DNA from: Alphaproteobacteria bacterium
Lineage (GTDB): Bacteria; Pseudomonadota; Alphaproteobacteria; Sneathiellales; Sneathiellaceae
NCBI GenBank assembly: GCA_006226265.1
Contig: SBHH01000221.1
Coordinates: forward strand, 1 to 7,441
DNA: 7,441 nucleotides
Direction of reading: 5' to 3'
Below are positions 1-6,273 of the stretch, in pieces. How positions within the stretch are numbered: position 1 is the first letter of the stretch; each line of letters opens with the position of its first letter. A program made the translations under genes and the position numbers. The notes below the pieces were generated by a model that saw nothing but the letters and a program-made list of their open reading frames with translations, was not told the origin of the DNA and ran no database searches.

Positions 1-6
1 GGGAGG

Positions 7-879
7 ATGCAGGTGCTGCTGGATGTCATTGCAAATAAACTGAGTGTTGAGCCGGTTACCGTAAATATCGGGGCTGTGGTTTCCGGTGTGGATCTGCGGG
101 AAGACTTGGCGCCGGAAGTGGTCACGCAAATCTCGGACGCGCTTGTCCAGTACAAGGTGCTGTTTTTTCGTGACCAGAATATCACGCGCAGTCAGCATAT
201 CGCCTTCGCGCGGCGGTTTGGGGAACTGGAAATCCATCCCTTGACCGAGCATAAGGACGGCTTCAAGACCCAGGATATCGATCCGGAAATCATGGTGGTG
301 GAAAGCACGGCGGACAAGCCCGTAACCGCAGATACATGGCACAGCGATGTGACCTGGCGGGCCACTCCGTCACTCGGCTCGATCCTGCGCTGTCTCGTTT
401 CCCCGAAATGTGGGGGCGATACACTCTGGGCCGATATGGAGGCGGCCTATGAAGGCCTCGACAAGGCAACGAAGCAGCAACTGGAAGGCATGAAAGCGGC
501 TCATGACTGGGAACCTTTCCGGCAATCCATGCGCGGCAAGCCGGGGGCCGACAAGGTCATTGAGGAACTTGTCGCCAAATATCCACCGGCGGAGCATCCG
601 ATCGTGCGGACTCATCCGGTTTCGGGGCGCAAGGCGCTTTATGTGAATGCTGCCTTTACTACTCATATTCCGGGGCTGGACAAAGACGAGAGTAAACGTC
701 TCTTGCGGCGACTGTATCGGACTGCGTCCAAGCCCGATTACCAGGTACGCTTTCGCTGGGAACCGAACTCAATTGCCTTTTGGGACAACCGCAGCACCCA
801 ACATTACGCCGTTGCCGACTTCTTCCCCGAGCATCGTCTGATGGAGCGTGTCACGGTTGCAGGGGATCGGCCCTTTTGA
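7..879 (+). CDS. TauD/TfdA-family Fe(II)/2-oxoglutarate-dependent dioxygenase, substrate unknown
   Basis: Predicted cytoplasmic non-haem iron enzyme coupling oxidative decarboxylation of 2-oxoglutarate to hydroxylation of a small, probably anionic substrate. The 290 residues match E. coli TauD (283 aa) nearly end to end. The metal triad is visible: H112 and D114 in WHSDVTW, and H266 in NRSTQHYA. R277, spaced as TauD R266, should hold 2OG together with T139 in GGDTLW. R281 matches TauD R270, which binds the taurine sulfonate. The motif RTHPVSGRKALYVN (201-214) is also TauD-like. H77 matches TauD H70, but the positions of TauD Y73, D94, N95 and S158 are T80, T107, A108 and F171, so taurine is doubtful; another sulfonate, sulfate ester or carboxylate is possible. 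The start is uncertain: GGGAGG directly abuts this ATG, whereas a GTG at 13 has 6-base spacing. It stands alone here, convergent with opgH. Family call sure; substrate not. Confidence 0.94.
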   Translation: MQVLLDVIANKLSVEPVTVNIGAVVSGVDLREDLAPEVVTQISDALVQYKVLFFRDQNITRSQHIAFARRFGELEIHPLTEHKDGFKTQDIDPEIMVVESTADKPVTADTWHSDVTWRATPSLGSILRCLVSPKCGGDTLWADMEAAYEGLDKATKQQLEGMKAAHDWEPFRQSMRGKPGADKVIEELVAKYPPAEHPIVRTHPVSGRKALYVNAAFTTHIPGLDKDESKRLLRRLYRTASKPDYQVRFRWEPNSIAFWDNRSTQHYAVADFFPEHRLMERVTVAGDRPF

Positions 880-899
880 TACAAGTATGAGGGCTGATC
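865..899. terminator. Stem-loop overlapping the dioxygenase stop codon
   Basis: Arms GATCGGCCC (865-873) and GGGCTGATC (891-899) pair over 9 bp with one G-U wobble around a 17-base loop that contains the TGA stop. No T-run follows on either strand, so it is not a textbook intrinsic terminator. Its place between two convergent genes suggests a weak bidirectional terminator or an mRNA 3'-end stabiliser. Confidence 0.35.
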
Positions 900-910
900 G
901 ATTGCGGCCT

Positions 911-925
911 GGCGGTCCTCCCGCC
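911..925. terminator. Short GC hairpin between convergent genes
   Basis: GGCGG (911-915) and CCGCC (921-925) form a 5-bp all-GC stem with loop TCCTC. It lies 29 bases downstream of the opgH stop on the minus strand and 31 bases past the dioxygenase stop on the plus strand. There is no T-tract, so the terminator role is only suggested by position. Confidence 0.25.
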
Positions 926-953
926 TCCTATGTTCGGCGGTTGAAGCAGCCAA

Positions 954-2972
954 TCAGTGCTTGAATTTCATTGCTGCCCGGTTGCGGCGATGACCGGAGG
1001 TAATCTGCCCCACCCAGCGAATGAAGTCCCGGCTGTAATAAGAAATGGCCTGGGGCAGCATGTTGCTGTGGGTTTCCGGCGGTGTCAAAAGAGCCGGGTG
1101 AAGAGGCTGGGGCTTGTGCCAAACAGAGTTTGCAAGACAATGTTCCAGCCTGTTCAGTACGGCAGGCGGAGCCGTTTCCTCCGGTGTCAATAACAGGCCA
1201 AAGGTGCGAAGGCCTGTCCCAAGTCCGGCGCGGGACGACCAAACAGCAAGCGGAACGGCGATTGCCATGCCGAGGGTCACTGGCAGCAGCCAGAAAAAGA
1301 GCTGCGGTACCCAGATCCAGGTGATGGTGGCCCAGGCGACACCTGCAACTGTAGGGCCCCAAAGGCTGCTGATTGCAGTCGTATAGGGTAGATACATGCT
1401 TTCCCGATTCTGCGCATCCCAGGATACGATGCGGCCGGTCAGTGTGGTTAGCACGAAATAGGCGTGCAGACACATCATTACGGGCGCCAGAAAGATCGAG
1501 AACAGAGTTTCCAGAATCGCGCTGATCACAAGTCGAGCGCCGCCACCGAACTGCCGACGGTCCTCAATATTGAACAGGGTCACGATAACCCCCGCCACTT
1601 TGGGACCCATCAGCATGATGACGGTCAGGGTGAAGAGAGAAATGATCTTGCCATATTCCACCACCTGCCAGTCGGGAAACAGTTGCCGTCCGTTGCTGAA
1701 GAAGTTATGCGGGATGACGGCGCGCATTACACCGTCGATAGTGGTCAGAACCAGCAGCGCAAGCCACAGGAGCGACGATACATAGGCCAGTGCGCCAAGT
1801 GTAAAATGCAGGCGGCTTATGCCATGGAGACCACGAACGCCGAGCAGTTTGAGATGCTGCAGGTTTCCTTGCGCCCAGCGCTTGTCGCGCTTGGCATACT
1901 CCAGAAGATTTCCCGGCACTTCTTCATAGGAGCCGCCGAGATCAGGCATCAGATAGACATGCCATTTTCCCCGTCGCACGAGTGCCGCTTCTACAAAGTC
2001 ATGGGATAGAATTTCACCGCCGAGCGGGGCCTTCCCGGGGAGCGTAGGCAGGCCGCAATGTTTGATGAATGCCTGCAGGCGGATGATGGCGTTGTGACCC
2101 CAGTAGTTGCACTCACCCATTTGCCAGAAGCAAAGTCCGGTTGCCAGCATCGGGCTGTAGAGCCGCGAGGCAAACTGCACATAGCGACCGAAGAACGTCG
2201 TCTGACGAACAGGCATGGGAACGGTCTGGATAATCCCGGCATCCGGATTGGCTTCCATTGCGTGGGCGAGAGTGAGGATCGTCTCTCCGTCCATCACGCT
2301 GTCGGCGTCGAGAATGATCATATGGTCGTAGGCACAGCCCCAACGTCGGCAGAAATCGGCAATATTACCCGCTTTCTTGCCGCTGTTGTCATTGCGGCGA
2401 CGATAGAAGATCTCGCCTTCCGCGCCAAGGCGCGCAACCAAACGGCTCCAGCCTGCTTTCTCGGCCATGGCGATATCCTCATGTCGAGTATCGCTTAGCA
2501 GGAAAAAATGGAAGGAGGCACCCTCTCCTGTTTCGTCAAGCGAACGATAGGTGGCCTCAAGCCCTGCCAGAACACGTTCCGGGTCCTCGTTATAAACCGG
2601 CATCACGATGGCGGTTCGTGAGGTGAGGGGCCGCTTGTTAACGTCTTTTGCCTTGATCCGGCGACGGAGCGAATAGGGGTCGAGCCCCAAAGCATGGCAG
2701 ACGAAACCCGCAACCGCAGACCAGAAGGAAATGACCAGCCAGGAAAAGGTGATGGTGAAAAGAACCAAAATCATCAATTCTATTACGGTCATACCGTTTG
2801 CCGCCAGAATTTCGAACATCATCCGGCAGGACAGGCTCGCTGTCATGAGAACCAGTGCGAAGAACAGGATGCGCCGTTGCAGTCCGAACGGCATGGAAAC
2901 CTGGCCGTTTCGGCGATCCAATCCTGTCGTGTCCTTTGGTGCTTTTATTTTATTCGGCATCGATTGGTTCAT
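954..2972 (-). CDS. opgH: Glucans biosynthesis glucosyltransferase H (OPG polymerase)
   Basis: Inner-membrane GT2 glycosyltransferase that polymerises UDP-glucose into the beta-1,2-linked backbone of osmoregulated periplasmic glucans, probably moving the chain across the membrane (family knowledge). Of 672 residues, two N-terminal membrane segments (about 35-50 and 62-92) precede the cytosolic GT2 domain (about 116-370). That domain has the nucleotide-binding start TAIVMPVYNED (120-130), the D-A-D motif at 222-224, the acceptor-side HDFVEA (324-329) and RWAQGN (365-370), the QxxRW-equivalent. Further membrane segments follow at about 388-412, 440-468, 482-510, 535-555 and 557-580. E. coli OpgH has 847 residues; the difference is mostly an absent N-terminal cytosolic extension, the region reported there to bind FtsZ. 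The ATG at 2972 lies inside opgG and has GGAG 8 bases upstream (2981-2984), so translation is probably coupled to opgG. Also called mdoH. Identity is very secure. Confidence 0.97.
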   Translation of the reverse strand: MNQSMPNKIKAPKDTTGLDRRNGQVSMPFGLQRRILFFALVLMTASLSCRMMFEILAANGMTVIELMILVLFTITFSWLVISFWSAVAGFVCHALGLDPYSLRRRIKAKDVNKRPLTSRTAIVMPVYNEDPERVLAGLEATYRSLDETGEGASFHFFLLSDTRHEDIAMAEKAGWSRLVARLGAEGEIFYRRRNDNSGKKAGNIADFCRRWGCAYDHMIILDADSVMDGETILTLAHAMEANPDAGIIQTVPMPVRQTTFFGRYVQFASRLYSPMLATGLCFWQMGECNYWGHNAIIRLQAFIKHCGLPTLPGKAPLGGEILSHDFVEAALVRRGKWHVYLMPDLGGSYEEVPGNLLEYAKRDKRWAQGNLQHLKLLGVRGLHGISRLHFTLGALAYVSSLLWLALLVLTTIDGVMRAVIPHNFFSNGRQLFPDWQVVEYGKIISLFTLTVIMLMGPKVAGVIVTLFNIEDRRQFGGGARLVISAILETLFSIFLAPVMMCLHAYFVLTTLTGRIVSWDAQNRESMYLPYTTAISSLWGPTVAGVAWATITWIWVPQLFFWLLPVTLGMAIAVPLAVWSSRAGLGTGLRTFGLLLTPEETAPPAVLNRLEHCLANSVWHKPQPLHPALLTPPETHSNMLPQAISYYSRDFIRWVGQITSGHRRNRAAMKFKH
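2950..2972 (-). other. opgG-opgH 23-base coding overlap
   Basis: The opgH ATG (2970-2972) lies 23 bases before the end of the opgG stop codon (TAA, 2950-2952), in a different frame. With GGAG at 2981-2984 inside opgG, ribosomes ending on opgG can re-enter at opgH. A second in-frame ATG at 2960 also overlaps opgG but lacks such a well-spaced GGAG. The arrangement implies one transcript and fixed stoichiometry. Confidence 0.75.
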
Positions 2973-4560
2973 AGAGATAGCTCCAGGTTTCTGTCAGCCT
3001 CTTTCCTCTCAATGTAAGAAAAACGCGCATATCGGCCAAAAGTTCCTTTGCGCCCTGCAGTCGGAAGGACAGGCGCCAGATATCTGTGCCAGGCAGTTTG
3101 TGCAGGACGAGATCGTCGATTTTGCCGTTTGTCGTTTCATATTCCGGCTTGACGGGTTGTTCAGGGTTCAGGCTGGCGAGGTCGCCGCCCTGGAAATCGA
3201 TCATAAACCGGCGGACGCTTTTGGGCGCTGGCGGTTTGGTGCCAGGTACGCCGCCCCATCCCGTGCGGGTGCGCAGGACATGGGCAAGATGATTAGTCTC
3301 TTCCACCCTGTCGAGGCTGGTCATCCTGTAAGAAAGTCGAGTGGCCTGGTCAGCACTTAACGGGCTATCGAAAACCCAGAAGGCAACAATATTGTCGTTC
3401 ACCTCTTCGTTCGACGGTATTTCAACCAGATGCACGCTGCCTTTGCCCCAGCCCTTACCCGTCGGTTCAATCCAAAGACTTGGCCGCCGGTGATAGTGGG
3501 TCTCGAAATCCAAATAATTGTTGTAATTCCGGTCCCGCTGCAGGAGGCCAAAACCTCTCGGGTTGTTATCCATAAAAGCGGAAACGCTCAGCTTTTTCGG
3601 ATTGGTCAGTGGGCGCCAGATCCACTCGTCGCTGCCGGTATACATAAGCAGACCATCCGAATCATGTACTTCGGGGCGGAAATCATCGAAGCGCCGTGTA
3701 CTGTTTTCCCCATAGAGGAACATGCTGGTCAGCGGGGCAATACCGATCTGATGGCCCTCATCTCTCTGGAACAACGCTGTATCGACATCCACTACCGTGC
3801 GTGTGCCGGGCGTAATGATGAAGCGGTAGGCGCCAGTTACGGACGGACTGTCAAGCAAGGCGAACAGCGTCATGCTCGTGGCGTCTCTGGCGGGTTTAAC
3901 CAGCCAGAATTCGCGAAAGGCCGGAAACTCCTCTCCCTTTGGAAGGGCCGTGTCAACGGCCAGGCCGCGCGCAGACAGGCCGTAATACTGGTTCCGGGCC
4001 AGAAGGCGGAAATAGGACGCGCCAAGAAAGACCGCCAGCTCATCCTTGTAACCGGGGCTGTTGAGCGGGTATTGGATGCGGAACCCGGCATATCCGAGAT
4101 CGTCCGGCACCTTGTCTTCAACACCTTCGCCATCATAGCGGAAGGATGACTTTCTAAACGGAATCGGCGCAACCTTGCCGTCCTCCAACGTATTGATGAT
4201 GACCGGCGATTTATACAAAAAGCCCGGATGGAAGAACTGCACTTCGAACAGCGCCTGATCATGCCAGAGTGCTGCTTCCTTGCGGAACCGGATTTTCTGG
4301 AAGTCTTCATAGGTCAGGTTGCCGAGTTTGTCGCTCGGGATCTCGGGCGGGGCAGTATAGGGCTTGCCCGCGAGAGCACGAGCCTTCTCCGCCACCGTCT
4401 CATACAGCATCTCCGGCGTCACGGCCTCTGCCTTGACCGGCTGTTCCTGCTTGGGGGCTGCAGCGCTCTCGCCCGCCCATGCCTGCGCGGGAGCAAATAC
4501 CAGAAGACCGAGAAGGGCGATGCCACCGACCATCACGATTGAACTACCTTTATTTCTCAT
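2950..4560 (-). CDS. opgG: Periplasmic glucans biosynthesis protein G
   Basis: Periplasmic protein required for OPG synthesis with OpgH. E. coli OpgG and OpgD have been described as beta-1,2-glucanases (family GH186), so it may trim or process the nascent chain. I start at 4560, giving 536 residues (E. coli: 511), because a Sec signal peptide begins there: MRNK, a hydrophobic core at residues 8-23, then AQAWA with likely cleavage after A29. It has no twin-arginine motif, which argues against OpgD. An in-frame TTG at 4632 and ATG at 4611 would add up to 24 polar residues before the signal. OpgG-type blocks include GASYFRLLARNQYYGLSARG (180-199), LDSPSVTGAYRF (236-247), EWIWRPLTNPK (312-322), GFGLLQRDR (336-344), WGKGSVHLVEIP (371-382) and the C-terminal TETWSY (523-528). 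The Shine-Dalgarno is weak (AAGAG, about 4 bases before ATG). First gene of the opgG-opgH operon. Confidence 0.96.
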   Translation of the reverse strand: MRNKGSSIVMVGGIALLGLLVFAPAQAWAGESAAAPKQEQPVKAEAVTPEMLYETVAEKARALAGKPYTAPPEIPSDKLGNLTYEDFQKIRFRKEAALWHDQALFEVQFFHPGFLYKSPVIINTLEDGKVAPIPFRKSSFRYDGEGVEDKVPDDLGYAGFRIQYPLNSPGYKDELAVFLGASYFRLLARNQYYGLSARGLAVDTALPKGEEFPAFREFWLVKPARDATSMTLFALLDSPSVTGAYRFIITPGTRTVVDVDTALFQRDEGHQIGIAPLTSMFLYGENSTRRFDDFRPEVHDSDGLLMYTGSDEWIWRPLTNPKKLSVSAFMDNNPRGFGLLQRDRNYNNYLDFETHYHRRPSLWIEPTGKGWGKGSVHLVEIPSNEEVNDNIVAFWVFDSPLSADQATRLSYRMTSLDRVEETNHLAHVLRTRTGWGGVPGTKPPAPKSVRRFMIDFQGGDLASLNPEQPVKPEYETTNGKIDDLVLHKLPGTDIWRLSFRLQGAKELLADMRVFLTLRGKRLTETWSYLYEPIDAE

Positions 4561-4919
4561 AAGCTCTTTTCGCCAGTAAACGTCAAAACAGAATTGATAC
4601 GTGCTTTCCATAGGATCGCTAAATGCACTCAACTTGACTTCTGTCCCATATGTTTCGGGGCACAGGAAAAACAGTTTTAATCAAGAATGTGAATGAACTA
4701 AGGATCGATTGTGGCAGAAATCGTCATCCGCCAACTTGAGCATAAATAGCATGAAAATTGCGGCAGAATTTGGGCGTGCTTCGTAGCCAGGTATCCTGAA
4801 AAAGTAAAATAATTCCTGAACTTACATCGGGATTCTACAAGAGAGGTGCCATGTTTTCGGTTTTAAAGGCGCTGCCGCGAACTTGTCGCTTTATAATAGC
4901 GATATTGAAGGTAACAGGA
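4561..4919. other. Gene-poor AT-rich interval upstream of opgG
   Basis: This 359-base interval separates the opgG start from the MFS stop, both on the minus strand, so it must hold the opgGH promoter and the MFS 3' end. I see no convincing paired -35/-10 on the minus strand. AT-rich runs near 4665-4685 and 4740-4765 are the likeliest places. The octamer TCAAGTTG occurs twice on the minus strand (about 4630-4637 and 4732-4739); the first copy is part of a 9-bp palindrome TCAACTTGA (4629-4637, plus strand). No RNA gene or riboswitch fold is recognised. A small ORF and a hairpin at the right end are listed separately. Confidence 0.6.
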
Positions 4920-4925
4920 CTATAG
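4851..4925 (+). CDS. Possible 24-aa basic hydrophobic peptide
   Basis: ATG at 4851 is preceded by GAGAGG with 4-base spacing and opens 24 codons ending in TAG (4923-4925). The peptide would be MFSVLKALPRTCRFIIAILK followed by VTGL: four basic residues, no acidic ones, and a hydrophobic middle, as in small membrane peptides. Its last codon and stop, CTATAG, form a palindrome that also holds the MFS stop codon on the other strand. No plus-strand promoter was found and no homologue is recognised. A chance ORF is the simpler reading; the ribosome site is the only positive sign. Confidence 0.2.
   Translation: MFSVLKALPRTCRFIIAILKVTGL
4884..4904 (-). terminator. Hairpin just downstream of the MFS gene
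   Basis: TCGCT (4886-4890) and AGCGA (4898-4902) pair, extended by a G-U and a U-A pair to about 7 bp around the loop TTATAAT. Read on the minus strand it begins 15 bases after the MFS stop. No T-run follows directly, so it would be a weak terminator at best. Confidence 0.25.
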
Positions 4926-6161
4926 ATCGCTCTTGTCGGCATCTCCATGCGGGGGCATGCGGTTAAAGGTGAGGGCGGTAACGATATCGATCACAAGGGC
5001 AAGAACCATGGCACCGCTGCCGATCAGGAATAGCAGTTCGTAGTTTTCGCCGCTTTCGGAGAAGATATAGGAAAAGCCGTAGGCCGAGGCGGCTTGGGCC
5101 AAAGCAAAGCTGGCCGTCGCGAGGCTCCAGGCCGATTTCTGCCGCGCCGGGTGATGCGGTAGCAATTCGGTAATGCGTCCAAGGACTAGCGAAACTGTTC
5201 CCGAAACGAATGCCCCGACGACAATGCTTGAGATGGCGAGTGCCGCCGCTCCAAGGCCGAAGGCAGGAAGGGCAACGGCCATAGCCTCCAGAAAAAAGGC
5301 GATCCGAAGCGCCTTGCCAAAACCTACCCGGTCGGCGAGGTAACCTGAAAAGACCGGGCCAACTGTCGCGCCAAGGCCAAACAGGACCCAATAGATTGCA
5401 CCGGTCTCCACTCCCATGCCCATACCGCGAGCAACGAAAGCGACCAGAAAAATCATATGCGGAACCCAGCCTGCGGCATTCAGGGCATATTCCGCGTATA
5501 GCGCCCGCAGCATTCCGGCTTTCGGGACGCGGATATGGCTTGCGGGCAATGGAAGGGTAATTTTATCCCTTGGCCAACCGGTCCAGCCGGCAAGGGTTAG
5601 CAGTAGGGACGCAAGGCCAAGACCGACCCATGTTTCCTGTAATCCAATTTTGAGGAGAAGCGGAACCAGGACGCCGGAGACAACCACGCCTGTGCCCGCG
5701 CCGATAAAAATGATTCCACCTGCAACGCCGCGCCGTTCGATCGGGATATGCGGCAGGATCGTCGGCGCTGCAAGCACCATCAGCGCACCGCCTGCTGCGC
5801 CGGCCGTGAAGCGCCAGAAGAAGAACCAGAGAAAATCGAGCGGAAAGGCACAGGCAAAGAAAGCGGCGGAAGCCGCCAGCATCATCAACCGCAATGTCCA
5901 GGTCGTTGAGAGATGCGCTGCGATTTTCCGTCCGAACAAAGCTCCGGTCAAATAGCCTGCGAGATTTGCTGCGCCAAGATAGGCTGCAAGGGAGGCATCG
6001 AACCAGTGAGCTTCGATAATGGCGGGAATAAGTGGCGTATAAGCAAGGCGGGCAAGCCCGATTCCGATCAGGCAGGTGCAAAAAGCGGAGAAAATTCCCC
6101 GCCAGGGCGTTGAGATCGGAGAGGCGGTATCTTTCTGGCCGGGCTTAAGGGCGGTGGGCAT
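4920..6161 (-). CDS. YbfB/YjiJ-family MFS transporter
   Basis: Predicted 12-helix inner-membrane secondary transporter of the major facilitator superfamily, 413 residues, the normal family length. Helices fall at about 22-45, 56-78, 88-105, 108-135, 145-170 and 172-195, then after a cytoplasmic loop (196-214) at about 217-245, 253-277, 284-303, 304-328, 342-368 and 372-397. Helix 1 GIGLARLAYTPLIP (33-46) followed by AAYLGAANLAGYLTGALFG (59-77) is the hallmark of the YbfB/YjiJ (MFS_4) group. SGYLADRVG (272-280) is the usual MFS loop motif between helices 8 and 9. The ATG at 6161 has AGGA 7 bases upstream (6169-6172). The substrate is unknown and cannot be read from the sequence. It lies 112 bases downstream of a LysR gene on the same strand, a common partner of this transporter group, so the regulator may sense the transported compound or a relative of it. 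Confidence 0.93.
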   Translation of the reverse strand: MPTALKPGQKDTASPISTPWRGIFSAFCTCLIGIGLARLAYTPLIPAIIEAHWFDASLAAYLGAANLAGYLTGALFGRKIAAHLSTTWTLRLMMLAASAAFFACAFPLDFLWFFFWRFTAGAAGGALMVLAAPTILPHIPIERRGVAGGIIFIGAGTGVVVSGVLVPLLLKIGLQETWVGLGLASLLLTLAGWTGWPRDKITLPLPASHIRVPKAGMLRALYAEYALNAAGWVPHMIFLVAFVARGMGMGVETGAIYWVLFGLGATVGPVFSGYLADRVGFGKALRIAFFLEAMAVALPAFGLGAAALAISSIVVGAFVSGTVSLVLGRITELLPHHPARQKSAWSLATASFALAQAASAYGFSYIFSESGENYELLFLIGSGAMVLALVIDIVTALTFNRMPPHGDADKSDL

Positions 6162-6226
6162 TCTGCTTTCCTTGTACGAGATGGAAAAGAAGATATGCCT
6201 GTCTTTTAATCATGAAAATCGATTTA

Positions 6227-6247
6227 TTGTGATAAGATATATCACAA
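6227..6247. promoter_or_regulatory. Perfect inverted repeat, candidate operator upstream of the MFS gene
   Basis: TTGTGATA (6227-6234) and TATCACAA (6240-6247) are exact reverse complements separated by AGATA. Allowing one extra base, the arms extend into TTTAT / ATAAA. It lies 66 bases before the MFS start, in the gap after the LysR gene. The two TGTGA/TCACA halves are 9 bases apart, not the 6 of a CRP site. Likely a regulator binding site, perhaps for the adjacent LysR protein. Confidence 0.5.
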
Positions 6248-6250
6248 ATA

Positions 6251-6263
6251 AAGATATAATCTT
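6251..6263. promoter_or_regulatory. Second small palindrome beside the operator
   Basis: AAGAT (6251-6255) and ATCTT (6259-6263) flank ATA, three bases beyond the larger inverted repeat. The same pair AAGAT/ATCTT flanks the palindrome in the LysR leader (7203-7226). It also contains TATAAT on the plus strand, but no gene follows that could use it. Confidence 0.35.
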
Positions 6264-6273
6264 CTGCCCAGCC

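Noticed and set aside
7..879. Naming the dioxygenase tauD
   Set aside because: Most taurine-amine contacts of TauD are replaced and no taurine transport genes are present, so the symbol would overstate the function.
1464..2009. A 181-codon plus-strand open frame opposite opgH
   Set aside because: Shadow of the opgH reading frame; Gln/His-rich translation without a recognisable family.
2731..3360. A 209-codon plus-strand open frame across the opgG/opgH junction
   Set aside because: Lies wholly opposite two conserved genes and has no domain-like pattern.
3430..4149. A 239-codon plus-strand open frame opposite opgG
   Set aside because: Antisense to a secure gene throughout; its translation shows no recognisable domain and looks like reverse-frame composition.
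4561..4632. TTG (4632) or ATG (4611) as the opgG start
   Set aside because: Would put up to 24 polar residues before a clear Sec signal peptide that begins at the ATG at 4560; no good Shine-Dalgarno at either.
6228..6246. CRP/FNR-type site
   Set aside because: TGTGA and TCACA are 9 bases apart instead of 6, and FNR TTGAT-N4-ATCAA is not matched.
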